Assembly (NCBI RefSeq): GCF_900537995.1
Contig: NZ_LR027880.1
Span: 2,922,001-2,986,000 of the forward strand
Source of the DNA: Roseburia intestinalis L1-82
Lineage (GTDB): Bacteria; Bacillota; Clostridia; Lachnospirales; Lachnospiraceae
Direction: 5' to 3'
Length of the DNA stretch: 64,000 bases
Below are positions 37,415 through 46,428 of the stretch, piece by piece; the first letter of the stretch is position 1; the number at the start of each line of letters is the position of its first letter. The translations under genes and the position numbers were made by a program. The notes under the pieces are model-generated. The model was not told where the DNA came from, made no database searches, and saw nothing but the letters and a program-made list of their open reading frames with translations.

Positions 37415-37951
37415 CTATTCCACCTTAAGCTCTGCTAGTTTAATTCCTTTTGCACCTCTTCGCAAAATACTTTCTATAAAGTCCAACCGGCAGATGAGAT
37501 AGTCTTTTTCTACTTCTGCCACTTCAAAAACCGGAGGTACATATTTTATCTTCTCTTTATCCAATATCAATTCCTGAATCACAGAATAATCATTATTAAA
37601 AACGGTTTCTTCTGAAAGACAATGATATTGGGGATACACTGGCATATAATAAATTTCTGCAAAGCCGTTCACTCCATCAAGCAAAACCATTTCTTTTCCC
37701 CTGACCGGCACTTCATACATTTTTGATACATCCCAAAACATTTTTGACACCAGCAAAAACGGTTTTTCTATCACATCAGAAAACAGTGTATGCTGATTTT
37801 CTTCCAAAAAAAGAATGGTTCGCTCCGGTAACTTCGCCAATTCTCTTCTTTGAACTGCCTGATAATCCAGTCTCTCCATCCAATTTCGAATCCTCGGCAC
37901 CGGATTCCCTGTTTCCTCCCAATTCAGCAGATAATACCTCATTCTTCTCAT
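37415..37951 (-). CDS. Unknown protein at the core/effector junction
   Basis: 178 residues, no signal peptide or membrane segment, mixed alpha/beta composition. Features: an N-terminal Arg/Trp-rich start and a central LLVSKMFWDVSKMYEVPVRGKEMVLLDGVNGFAEIYYMPVYP. I do not recognise the family. It overlaps the upstream gene by 4 nt and is 10 nt from DUF4280, so it is part of the core operon; an accessory or effector-loading role is a guess. Confidence 0.55.
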   Translation of the reverse strand: MRRMRYYLLNWEETGNPVPRIRNWMERLDYQAVQRRELAKLPERTILFLEENQHTLFSDVIEKPFLLVSKMFWDVSKMYEVPVRGKEMVLLDGVNGFAEIYYMPVYPQYHCLSEETVFNNDYSVIQELILDKEKIKYVPPVFEVAEVEKDYLICRLDFIESILRRGAKGIKLAELKVE

Positions 37952-38544
37952 TCTTCTCTTTCTCCCACAACAACAATCCCTTTACCCATATATTCCCCAA
38001 AAGTCACGCTCATGTTCTCCTCAGCCACTTCCTGAAACAAAGTTTTTGTCTTATCCAAAACCTGTGGCAATATTTGTTGAAAAAACTGCGCCAGTAAATA
38101 CATATAATTTAACAGATAGCCGTCTATAAACTGCTGCAGCTCATATGTCTTTATCTGTGGTATCTTAAAACGGATTTCTTTTTTTAAGTACTCCACGTCC
38201 TGTAACAGGTACCCTGTAACAAATTCCGGTTTCCAGTATGTACAGCATTCTGCACTGTCCAAATAAAACTCTTTATCGTATAAATCAATTCGCAGCTCAT
38301 AATTTTCTGTCAATACACTGCTTTGCAGATAGCTGATCCCCATTGTGCAAATCTTTCCTTTTCTATCAGCTTTTTGCATTTGCTGTGCTTTTTGAAACAC
38401 TACCTGCAGCTTTTCTTCCAAGCCTGTCAATATTTCTGTTTCCCCATCCTTATAATTCTTCATCAATTCCGGAAGCTGTCCCATAAATATGGGTTCCATC
38501 ATCCCTTTCCCGATTTCCATGATCTGCTGCTGTCTCTCCGTCAT
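37948..38544 (-). CDS. Unknown helical core-operon protein
   Basis: 198 residues, strongly helical, cytoplasmic. The N-terminus (about 1-60) is amphipathic, the C-terminal part has YLLNYMYLLAQFFQQILPQVLDK, and it ends MSVTFGEYMGKGIVVVGE. No family recognised. Its ATG sits in an ATGA context and the gene overlaps its neighbours on both sides, so it is translationally coupled within the injection-system operon. Confidence 0.55.
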   Translation of the reverse strand: MTERQQQIMEIGKGMMEPIFMGQLPELMKNYKDGETEILTGLEEKLQVVFQKAQQMQKADRKGKICTMGISYLQSSVLTENYELRIDLYDKEFYLDSAECCTYWKPEFVTGYLLQDVEYLKKEIRFKIPQIKTYELQQFIDGYLLNYMYLLAQFFQQILPQVLDKTKTLFQEVAEENMSVTFGEYMGKGIVVVGEREE

Positions 38545-39109
38545 ATCCTTTTCCCCTTAACGTCCTCATACAAAGTTTTGCTATTTTTACCCAGACCTCA
38601 TGCTTTCCATAAGGACAATTCATACTTCCTGTCAGTGTCCGCTCGGTTGCTGCATAAAACAGGAAATTATATAGCTTTCCTCCTGCCGCATGATTGGAAT
38701 ATTCCATCCAATGAACCCTGATGCCGTTAATGTCCTCCTCCCCTTCCTCATAAAAAATGATTTCCGGTAAAATTCTTCTCCATGCCCGCTTGCAGCCCTG
38801 GCAAATTTCTCCAAGCTGTCCCGGTTCCACTGATACATCAAGCAGTGAAAACGTAAAATTAACGCTTCCGTTTTGTGTGCTTTTAATAATCTGCGGCTTT
38901 GGGTCAAATTCATATTTTTGTTCCACCAATTTTTCCGGTAAATCTTTCATAAAAGCCGGAATCTTTATACTGGTCGCTTTGTCTGACATTACTACCGTTT
39001 GAAGATATTGCTCCGGCAGATCTCTTTCCAGATCAATCTGCTTATCAAGAACCTTTTCTTTCCTCTTTTTACGCTCACTTAATATCAGTTCATCAAGAAA
39101 TTTTTCCAT
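38450..39109 (-). CDS. Adaptor-like protein, paralogue of 40513-41013
   Basis: 219 residues. The central region aligns with the 166-residue protein at 40513: IPAFMKDLP, QIIKSTQNGSVNFTFSLLD-SVEPGQL, and near the end LTGSMNCPYGKHEVWVKIAKLCMRTL. The layout (Pro-Asp-Leu-Pro start, VNFTFS strand, late G-x-x-x-C strand) recalls DUF1795/Eag chaperones that load spike toxins with hydrophobic segments, but that is a low-confidence comparison. The last 30 or so residues may result from a one-base shift in the GGGGAAAAGG run; otherwise the gene would stop at the ATGA of the next one. Confidence 0.5.
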   Translation of the reverse strand: MEKFLDELILSERKKRKEKVLDKQIDLERDLPEQYLQTVVMSDKATSIKIPAFMKDLPEKLVEQKYEFDPKPQIIKSTQNGSVNFTFSLLDVSVEPGQLGEICQGCKRAWRRILPEIIFYEEGEEDINGIRVHWMEYSNHAAGGKLYNFLFYAATERTLTGSMNCPYGKHEVWVKIAKLCMRTLRGKGYDGETAADHGNRERDDGTHIYGTASGIDEEL

Positions 39110-39124
39110 TATCGTTCCTCTGTA

Positions 39125-40516
39125 TTACTGCATATTTACACGTCCGCCCTGCACATTGATATCATCCGCAAGCTCCAGCATGGTGTTGCCCTGCTGAAAT
39201 GCAATCTTTTCAGGCGCAGACATTTCCACTCCCTGCTCCATGCTGATAATTCCTATATTTTCTTTTGCCCTGATTGTGATACTCTTATCACTTTCTATTA
39301 TGATTCCTTCATCGTCTATGATCTTGACCGACATCCCATTGTTATTTGTGAGAATCAGCCGGTCCGGCTGAAACAAAACTTCTTTTCCCTGCTTATTCTT
39401 TATAGACTTCTCATCCGGATTGCTGCGTGCCGAACTGTCAGATGACTGTTCATTCACAGAACTATTCACATATGCCTCAGCTTCATTCTCATTTGGGAAA
39501 TAAAGACGGACACTATCACCTTTCTCCGGCATACAATACCAGCCGGTCCCATCAGGCGAAGAATAGATTGTAGAATAAGCAAACCATTTCTGTCCTGCCC
39601 ATCCTCCTGTTTCATCCTCCATCAGTACAACTTTTACTGTATCCTTCTTTACAGATGTCACGTTTCCCTTCAAGGATGCACCAATAATCTTCTTGTTGCC
39701 ATACGGCATCTGCCGTAATTCTCCCTTGGTTTCCAGCAGATAGTAGTTATATATTTCGTTTCCTTCCCATTTCCGCTCCACTTCTCCAACAACATAATTT
39801 TTTCCAAGGAAGCAAACGGCATCTCCCAGATAAAATATTTCCCGAGTCTTTACTTTATACGCCACAGCATCACTTTCCGTCATGCCGCAATTCTTCTTTA
39901 TCTGATATTCCCCAATCAGATTTACGATGGAATACGATTCATAGGATAACAATTCACGCCCCGCTTCTTCTATAATTCCAAAAGTATATTTCACACCGGC
40001 GCTCTTCTCATTTGCCATTAATACAGTATTTTTTTGAGCTGCCAGACGCTTTGCAAATTCCCAGTCTGTCTCCTTATACTGAACAACCATTTTTCCTATG
40101 TTTCCTGCTTCCGTTCCCATGAGAAGCTTTCCGTCAGCGTATCCCTGTACTATAGTTTCAAGTATTTTCTGACAGGAAGTGGTCCCATTCTGATACACCC
40201 CAATATGCTCTCCCATATCCATCTTACCTGTCCCCGTTTTTAAAAGTGCCGTCAACAAAAATGTGTCCGCCTCCGCATGGATTCTCAAATCCTCGATATA
40301 CCCGCAAAATAAAATATTTTTCCCTTCGGTTTCATCATAAAACCAGATATGCGCCCATGTTTCTTCCGATATCATAGCCATTATCCGATTTTTTTCTTCC
40401 GCAGATATATAACCGGATATCTTAGCGCAGCCATGCTGATTCTTTTTTAATATGCTTTCAAATTCCACCAATGATAGAATCTGAAACGGAGATGTCTCAA
40501 TACGAACTGCTCTCAT
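39125..40516 (-). CDS. Structural VgrG/gpD-like spike protein without toxin
   Basis: 463 residues. The motif VVQYKETDWEFAKRLAAQ matches QYQETDWRFLKRMAS of the toxin-bearing copies, and GNVTSVKKDTVKVVLMEDE followed by WYCMPEKGDSVRLYFPNENE is the OB-fold/gp5-like base. The C-terminal 100 residues are a repetitive beta stalk (ILTNNNGMSVKIIDDEG, SITIRAKENIGI). It lacks the hydrophobic segment and toxin tip, so it is the core structural spike or hub, while the others are cargo-carrying versions. It overlaps the next upstream gene by 4 nt. Confidence 0.82.
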   Translation of the reverse strand: MRAVRIETSPFQILSLVEFESILKKNQHGCAKISGYISAEEKNRIMAMISEETWAHIWFYDETEGKNILFCGYIEDLRIHAEADTFLLTALLKTGTGKMDMGEHIGVYQNGTTSCQKILETIVQGYADGKLLMGTEAGNIGKMVVQYKETDWEFAKRLAAQKNTVLMANEKSAGVKYTFGIIEEAGRELLSYESYSIVNLIGEYQIKKNCGMTESDAVAYKVKTREIFYLGDAVCFLGKNYVVGEVERKWEGNEIYNYYLLETKGELRQMPYGNKKIIGASLKGNVTSVKKDTVKVVLMEDETGGWAGQKWFAYSTIYSSPDGTGWYCMPEKGDSVRLYFPNENEAEAYVNSSVNEQSSDSSARSNPDEKSIKNKQGKEVLFQPDRLILTNNNGMSVKIIDDEGIIIESDKSITIRAKENIGIISMEQGVEMSAPEKIAFQQGNTMLELADDINVQGGRVNMQ

Positions 40517-41013
40517 TGCTGCTCCTCCTCTACCTTCGTAATCGTCCTAATACAGTACATTGCGATTTCTTCCCACTCATCCTGCATTCCCAAAATGCAG
40601 TTAAATGAACCATACAGCAGTTTTCCTTCTAATGGAGTAATAAACATGATATTAAAAATATCTGCATCAATCGCCATTGTTTCATATGCAAGCCATGCTA
40701 TTTTACCGCCATCATTCCGTTCACCATATTGTAATTCCTGAAATTTTGCATTTACATACACTTGCTTCATGCTTTTAACAAATCCCTCTGCCGCCTTGTT
40801 TAACTGCCCCTCTGCAAGCGTCATGTCCATTAAATGAAATGTAAAATTAACCATGTTATTCTTATCCATCAATATTACCGGCGGTCTGTGCTTTGATGGA
40901 TATTTCTTTTTGGCAACATAATCCGGCATATCCTTAAATCCTTCCGGAATTAAAATTTCCATCTGTTTTCTAAACAGTTTTACCTTCTCATATACCATTT
41001 CCATCGTCTCCAC
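40513..41013 (-). CDS. Adaptor-like protein, paralogue of 38450-39109
   Basis: 166 residues with the same core as the 219-residue protein: IPEGFKDMPDYVAKKKYPSK, ILMDKNNMVNFTFHLMDMTLAEGQL, and LLYGSFNCILGMQDEWEEIAMYCIRTI. It is encoded just upstream of the structural VgrG, its paralogue just downstream. Two copies bracketing the spike gene suggest chaperones or adaptors for distinct spike proteins. Similarity to DUF1795 (Eag) proteins is an inference from motif layout only. Confidence 0.5.
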   Translation of the reverse strand: METMEMVYEKVKLFRKQMEILIPEGFKDMPDYVAKKKYPSKHRPPVILMDKNNMVNFTFHLMDMTLAEGQLNKAAEGFVKSMKQVYVNAKFQELQYGERNDGGKIAWLAYETMAIDADIFNIMFITPLEGKLLYGSFNCILGMQDEWEEIAMYCIRTITKVEEEQQ

Positions 41014-41014
41014 C

Positions 41015-41788
41015 TCACTCTACATAAATCATCTTTCTATCATAGCCCTTTCCATGTCCAGTACCTCTGTGCCTTAATATTCGTTCCATCTCTGCATAAA
41101 TCATATTGTTATCCCATTCAGATAAAATTTTTTCGCTTTCCTTCCTGCCTTTATCCTGCAAATACCTTATAATAGACTGACGCTCTATCTTTCCCTTGCT
41201 ACTTGCAATCATATATGAAAAAGCAAAATCAGAAGTCTCCTTCTCTTTCGCATTCCAAATTTCTTCTCCAAACTGCTTAACCACCAACGGATGCAGCGTT
41301 TTCTCCCCAATTCCCGCCACCGTAGCACAGATCAGATTTACCGTATCGTACTCGGTTGACATATCCGCAAAATTCTTATAACTGTCACGCAGTGCCGAAC
41401 CTTCCCGCAGATAGAAGCGGCACATTTCCATCTGGTTCTCGCCCAGTTCCAGCTCCTCATCCAGAAAAAATCTGACACGGTATGCCTTGTAGTCTAAATT
41501 TGTATCATCCTCCAAAAATTCGGCTTTCAAAACCTGCCACCTGTTCTTGGGCTGATAAGCTACCTCTTCCTCTTCCATCAGCAAATAGATAAAATCGTGA
41601 AATTTCAACATCCCTTTCCCGATGACAAGCCGACCATCTTCTGCATGTATCTCACAGCCCTTTAACAGGCCATCCGTATAATCCGCATAATACAACTGCC
41701 ATCCTGCATAGGTGTAATCCCTGATATCCCACAAACTTTCTTTTTTCAAAATACGCCTGCCCGCAAACACCGGAACCCTGATTTCCAT
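41015..41788 (-). CDS. Probable tail/baseplate-associated protein
   Basis: 257 residues. The N-terminal part has GWQLYYADYTDGLLKGCEIHAEDGRLVIGKGMLKFHD, resembling the segment in phage and injection-system baseplate proteins where a DG-L-G-E pattern precedes a VIGKG turn (DUF4815-like). The C-terminal half is helical and includes a stretch typical of DNA/RNA-binding-like helices (KGKIERQSIIRYLQDKGRK). Family not certain. It lies 14 nt after the Hsp70-like gene and 1 nt before the adaptor gene. Confidence 0.45.
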   Translation of the reverse strand: MEIRVPVFAGRRILKKESLWDIRDYTYAGWQLYYADYTDGLLKGCEIHAEDGRLVIGKGMLKFHDFIYLLMEEEEVAYQPKNRWQVLKAEFLEDDTNLDYKAYRVRFFLDEELELGENQMEMCRFYLREGSALRDSYKNFADMSTEYDTVNLICATVAGIGEKTLHPLVVKQFGEEIWNAKEKETSDFAFSYMIASSKGKIERQSIIRYLQDKGRKESEKILSEWDNNMIYAEMERILRHRGTGHGKGYDRKMIYVE

Positions 41789-41802
41789 GAAACTTCACAC
41801 TC

Positions 41803-44394
41803 CTATTTCTTCCCGTCAAAAAAACTGTTCACCCAGTTATCACTCTCGAAACTGAAAAATTCTGCTTTCCCCAGATAAAGTTCATCCATTTCACAGTAAA
41901 CCGGAACAACCTGAAATCCCCATTCCTCCTGTTCTGCCCATACGAAGAACTTCACATCTCCATTCTCAATACTGTCCGTCTCTTTCTGTAGAATATGGGA
42001 ACCATAAACCGCCTCAATCTCCTCATAGCTTTTCTGTGAAAAATCTTCTTGCCTGCATACATACTGAAAACGGCAATGTTCCTCCCCGTCCGTATTTTTC
42101 AAATACAGCGGAAGAATCAAATCCTCCATATTCCTCGAAATAGTTCCCGCCGTATCCCAGTCTTTAAAACCATCCACCAGTACCACTTCTTTTCCATTGT
42201 GGGTATAAGCGGTAATCCGATAGGGGAGCACAGCTTTTCCATTGTTCAGGTGAATATCTGCCAGCCCATATTTCCGGTCACGCAGATATTTCAGCGCCCC
42301 GTCCACACAAGTCATCTTTAATTCAAAATCTGCCGCATCAATATTCGCCCTTTTCCGAAACTGTATCATTCTCCCCGGAACGAACTCTTTTAACGCATCC
42401 TTGAACAAATCAATCTTGCAGGACTGCCCCGTCAGCTTAATAAAGGAAAAATCCTGTATTCTTCCGCTGTGGTATAATTCCTCCATAAATTTCTGTACAA
42501 TGCCGTATATCTCGCCGGATAACAGCAGCTCTATCTCAAAATAGTTCATCATCACTTCCGGTATCATCTTTTCCACTGTAAGGCTGTTCCCTTTCCAGAA
42601 AGACAGTTTCCATTTATCCAATAAAACAGTATTTTCCCGCTGTCCTTTTTGTTCCGAAGTAACTGTGACCTCCAATGCTCCGACTTTTCCGTAAAATAAT
42701 TTTTTTATCTGCTCTGCTGTATTGAACAAGGTATAAAAATTATTTTTCACCTTGTAATACTCGCTGCGGTTATATCTTTCAAAATCGGCAAAACGCGTCG
42801 GAAGTGTCTCTTCCGCTTTTTGATATTCCTGCTCTAAATACTGATAAAACTCCTTTACTCCATGCGAATCAATAAAACGGTAAATATCCGTATCCATGTA
42901 TTCCAGGATTTCTTTCACACTGCTTACATTCTGATTTCCAGTTGCCCGCACCAGTGCGATTTTCAATATCTGCATAATGCGGTACGTTATGTTATTTCCG
43001 CCAAAGTCCGTATCGCCGTTTTCGTATGTAGTTTCCATATAGATTTTGTAAGCGGCTCTGCGGTCCTGAATACGAAAACGATAAGAACATAAATCTGTTG
43101 TCCCTCCTCCACAGTCTATGATAAGCGCTTCATATTCTTCGTTTTCTTCCAAAGTATCCTGCTCTAACATATTCGAAATGGTGTTATATAATACAGCCAT
43201 TCCCTCATCTAACATAATCTCCTGATTGATCATATATTCCGGCAGTATTTCCCGGAACATTCTGCGGAAATAATGCTTCTGCTTCACCGGACTTGAGATA
43301 TGTACCTGAGAAATGCGGCATTTAAAACGGTTCTCCGTTTTTCTTATGATATACAGGAAAAATCGACGTAAAATCTCCGCCCGCTTTACCAGCCTCCGCC
43401 GTCCCTGTCTGTCAACAATTTCTTCCTCTTTCTCGTATTCCCCAATCCAGCGTTTCACATCATAAAAGACACAAAAACCCTCGTCTACATAACTCGCATT
43501 TGCCAGCCTTATGGCATCATAACCGAACAGCAGCTTATCGTCTTCTTCCTCCACTGCCAATACTCCTATCACGCTGGGTAATAGCATACTTTCCCCTGCG
43601 CCGTCCTCAAAAGCTGTATAATTTATCTCATTTTCCCTGCAATTTTTTACCGCAGCCTGCTCTCCGACATTTTCAAAATAAGCAGAATCCAGATACACCC
43701 CGGCAGTGGTATTTACAGAACCAAAATCAATCGCCATGGGCAGCATCAGTGTGACAGGTTTTCTCACCACAAAATCAATCAGTGGTATACTGTAAACCTC
43801 GATGTGCTCCGGCAATATTGTGTGCTCACCATAATACAAATGATACAAGCTCTCCGATGTCTGACGTCCCATACAGAAAATTCTGTAATCTTTTCTCTGT
43901 GTCTCCCGTATCTCTAACTCCGCAGCCTTGGTCAGATACAATTTTTCCTGTCTCTCTCCGTGCTCTTTGAGATTTAAAATTGCACAGAGTGTCATATCGC
44001 TTCCCATTAAAAAGGCATTTGTTCCTGACAGTTCTTTCTTATAAGGAATGGTATAGCCGTCATAATACTCGATGGACAGTCCCTCATAAGCTAAAATCTG
44101 GGACTGGCAGTATAATTCTTTGCAAGGCTTTATCACAATTCTGGTCTTTTTTAAAAATTCCTCTACCCGCTCTTCTCCCCCTTTTTTCTTGTCACAGATA
44201 AAGAAGTCCTGTCTTTTTCCCATATAACGCATAATGGTCTGGATCAGTTCTTCTTTATCGAGAGGGTGTATGACACCGTTCATGATTTTTTCACGACGGC
44301 AGATTTCTCTTAGCTGATAGGTCGTCATCAACTCCAGTTCTGATTTTTCATATTTTATTTCGTTTTTCATCGTATCTGTTCCGGTCGCCTTCAT
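41803..44394 (-). CDS. Hsp70-like ATPase with N-terminal SAP-like extension
   Basis: About 863 residues from the ATG preceded by GGAGG; a GTG three codons upstream is less likely because it lies within the binding site spacing. Residues about 20-60 form a SAP-like helix pair (MTTYQLREICRREKI then LDKEELIQTIMRYMG). The Hsp70 actin-like ATPase begins near residue 220 with the phosphate-1 motif LPMAIDFGSVNTTAG; phosphate-2 is ALIIDCGGGTTDL, followed by DTDFGG. The C-terminal part (about 690-863) is beta-rich and unlike the DnaK lid. It is a specialised relative, not the housekeeping chaperone. With the J-domain protein at 50123 it may assemble or disassemble the sheath. Confidence 0.8.
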   Translation of the reverse strand: MKATGTDTMKNEIKYEKSELELMTTYQLREICRREKIMNGVIHPLDKEELIQTIMRYMGKRQDFFICDKKKGGEERVEEFLKKTRIVIKPCKELYCQSQILAYEGLSIEYYDGYTIPYKKELSGTNAFLMGSDMTLCAILNLKEHGERQEKLYLTKAAELEIRETQRKDYRIFCMGRQTSESLYHLYYGEHTILPEHIEVYSIPLIDFVVRKPVTLMLPMAIDFGSVNTTAGVYLDSAYFENVGEQAAVKNCRENEINYTAFEDGAGESMLLPSVIGVLAVEEEDDKLLFGYDAIRLANASYVDEGFCVFYDVKRWIGEYEKEEEIVDRQGRRRLVKRAEILRRFFLYIIRKTENRFKCRISQVHISSPVKQKHYFRRMFREILPEYMINQEIMLDEGMAVLYNTISNMLEQDTLEENEEYEALIIDCGGGTTDLCSYRFRIQDRRAAYKIYMETTYENGDTDFGGNNITYRIMQILKIALVRATGNQNVSSVKEILEYMDTDIYRFIDSHGVKEFYQYLEQEYQKAEETLPTRFADFERYNRSEYYKVKNNFYTLFNTAEQIKKLFYGKVGALEVTVTSEQKGQRENTVLLDKWKLSFWKGNSLTVEKMIPEVMMNYFEIELLLSGEIYGIVQKFMEELYHSGRIQDFSFIKLTGQSCKIDLFKDALKEFVPGRMIQFRKRANIDAADFELKMTCVDGALKYLRDRKYGLADIHLNNGKAVLPYRITAYTHNGKEVVLVDGFKDWDTAGTISRNMEDLILPLYLKNTDGEEHCRFQYVCRQEDFSQKSYEEIEAVYGSHILQKETDSIENGDVKFFVWAEQEEWGFQVVPVYCEMDELYLGKAEFFSFESDNWVNSFFDGKK

Positions 44395-44411
44395 ACCTAT
44401 CACCTCCGCCT

Positions 44412-45104
44412 CTATATTAAAAGTACCTTATCTAATATCATAGTTTCTTCTACTTCCAAAATTCCGAAATGTTCCTGATAAAAAACTTCTGTCCTCACTC
44501 CTATCGGTAAAAAAGTGTCTAATAAAAATTGAACCCTTTTCCTTTCTTCCTGCGTTTCTGCACTTCCAACGTAAATATAAAGTTCATTGGCACAATCCAT
44601 GCTTTTATATATAATAGAGTCTTGATATATCTCTTGAAACAGCCACTTGAAAATCTCACGATAGTTACGAGAAGATATGACATCCATGAGCGCCAATACA
44701 ATATATTTTTTTTCATAGGATGAAAATAACTGTATAGCCGCCTTTGCCTTCCTCCCAAACTGCCCGCTTTCCAATTCCTCCACCAGGAACTTAAAATAAT
44801 AATCCTTCCTGCTCATGCCCATCCTTAAGTCCGTCAGCGCCAGATAATGAAATACCGCATCCACAAAGATTTCCTTTGTTTTTCCATATTCTTTCTGATT
44901 AATATCCAACACCCCGCTGAAAATATCAAAAAAGCGGTAAAATGGATTCACCTCTACGGCAGTCTGCTCCACTGTCTGCGTATTTAAATCGTAAAAGGAT
45001 ACCTCCAGATACGGACTTCGTACCTCTGGCACCTCATACTGCAAATCAGCTTCCCTGATTCCGTTTTTTTCCGCTGCCAGCACAACCTCCCAGATATACT
45101 GCAT
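44412..45104 (-). CDS. Probable baseplate protein (gpI/TssG-like end), uncertain
   Basis: 230 residues, cytoplasmic. The C-terminal stretch RVQFLLDTFLPIGVRTEVFYQEHFGILEVEE resembles the last part of tail protein I and TssG, where a helix ending in LLP is followed by a strand pair. The middle is helical (DAVFHYLALTDLRMG). It lies between the 414-residue protein and the Hsp70-like gene, the region where wedge genes are expected. I cannot confirm the family. Confidence 0.4.
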   Translation of the reverse strand: MQYIWEVVLAAEKNGIREADLQYEVPEVRSPYLEVSFYDLNTQTVEQTAVEVNPFYRFFDIFSGVLDINQKEYGKTKEIFVDAVFHYLALTDLRMGMSRKDYYFKFLVEELESGQFGRKAKAAIQLFSSYEKKYIVLALMDVISSRNYREIFKWLFQEIYQDSIIYKSMDCANELYIYVGSAETQEERKRVQFLLDTFLPIGVRTEVFYQEHFGILEVEETMILDKVLLI

Positions 45105-45178
45105 AAAATTTAAACTCCTTTGTCCTATGTCCTGTCTCCCTGTCGTTTTACAAGGCTGTACCGCCTAACATAAAATGG

Positions 45179-46423
45179 TTAAAGGTGCGAATCCATCAGA
45201 ATACCAACACACTTATATTCACAGACAGATAGCTGTATCTGTGACACGAAAAAACGTACCATATCTTCGCAAAAGTTCTTTTTCTGTCCCTTTCGTGTGA
45301 AATACAATGCCAACGTTTTTCTTGTCTCCATCGGGAAAACGGTATTTCCCAAAAATGGATTCATATCCCCTTCCAGACAGGACTCCGGTGGTGTTTCAAG
45401 CACCTCACACTTTTCTAACTCTACATAAACATTATGTTCAAAGCTCTGTACCATCCAAAACAACTCTGTCCGGCTGCCAAGGGAACTTTCCTGCCGTTCT
45501 CTGTAATTTTGAAAAAAACTGCTTTTTCTGCTGTTGCTTAACATTTCGCAGGTATACCCATGGGAACTTGTATCTGTCTTTTCAATGAAACGGTATACTT
45601 CCCAATCCCGAAAAGATTCTTTCAGCGACGTCATAATAATTTTGTCTTTTTCATGCCTGACCTTAAGAACATCCTCATTGATCCCAAGCATATATCCGCT
45701 GTCCAAATCATAGTTTTTTAAATCCAGTTCATGTTCATAATATTTCTCATCCATACACGGGACCATAAATTTACGGCACTGAAATGTGAACTTTTCTATA
45801 TTCCATAACAGCAGCATATCATTTTTAATATCTTCCTCATAGCTGCCAAAATCTATTTTCAAACCGTTTCCATCCGTTTCCCCGTCCGTATCTATTTCAT
45901 AAAATCTATCCAGATATCCCGTATTGACTGTTGTCCAGCATATCTTGTTATAGACGAATACCTGATACAGCTCCGACAACGCCTGCTGATAACATTTTGC
46001 TTTGCGCACCCGGACGGTATAGGATTTGCCGCTGTCATCGACCCCTTGAAAATCTGCTGCTTTTTCAAATTCTGCTTTCTTTTGATAACTGCCCGCAAAA
46101 TAGATAATGCAGGGCATTGCTTCCTGCTTCTCCTGCTCCTTATCCTCCTGCAGTAATGCCGGAACAACCGGGTACAGTGTTCCGTTGATAGGGTCATAAT
46201 CTTTCTGGGTGATAACCGTCATAGAGACTGCATATTTCTCATTTGGAATCTCTATTTCCCGTTTGATTTGATTTTCCAAATCCAGATACCGTTTTTCCAT
46301 CAGTTCAAAAATGGGCACAAGACCTTCCAACAATATTTCCCTTGCATCCTTCCGTTCGCCTAAATCCTCTATTTCTGTCAGCCTTTTTCGTATGTGCTGC
46401 TGTAAATCTGTAATACTTTCCAC
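45179..46423 (-). CDS. Large core protein, possible baseplate component, family not recognised
   Basis: 414 residues, no signal or membrane segment. The N-terminus is a coiled coil (LQQHIRKRLTEIEDLGERKD), followed by a mixed domain with YFAGSYQKKAEFEKAADFQG and a long beta-rich C-terminal half (FRDWEVYRFIEKTDTSSHGY). No named family comes to mind. It is in the middle of the operon, 5 nt after the PP2C gene, and its size would suit a TssF/TssK-like part; this is a positional guess. Confidence 0.45.
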   Translation of the reverse strand: MESITDLQQHIRKRLTEIEDLGERKDAREILLEGLVPIFELMEKRYLDLENQIKREIEIPNEKYAVSMTVITQKDYDPINGTLYPVVPALLQEDKEQEKQEAMPCIIYFAGSYQKKAEFEKAADFQGVDDSGKSYTVRVRKAKCYQQALSELYQVFVYNKICWTTVNTGYLDRFYEIDTDGETDGNGLKIDFGSYEEDIKNDMLLLWNIEKFTFQCRKFMVPCMDEKYYEHELDLKNYDLDSGYMLGINEDVLKVRHEKDKIIMTSLKESFRDWEVYRFIEKTDTSSHGYTCEMLSNSRKSSFFQNYRERQESSLGSRTELFWMVQSFEHNVYVELEKCEVLETPPESCLEGDMNPFLGNTVFPMETRKTLALYFTRKGQKKNFCEDMVRFFVSQIQLSVCEYKCVGILMDSHL

Positions 46424-46428
46424 AATAT

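Noticed and set aside
41803..44394. Housekeeping DnaK
   Set aside because: The N-terminal extension, diverged motifs and non-DnaK C-terminus, plus location in the operon, argue for a specialised paralogue.
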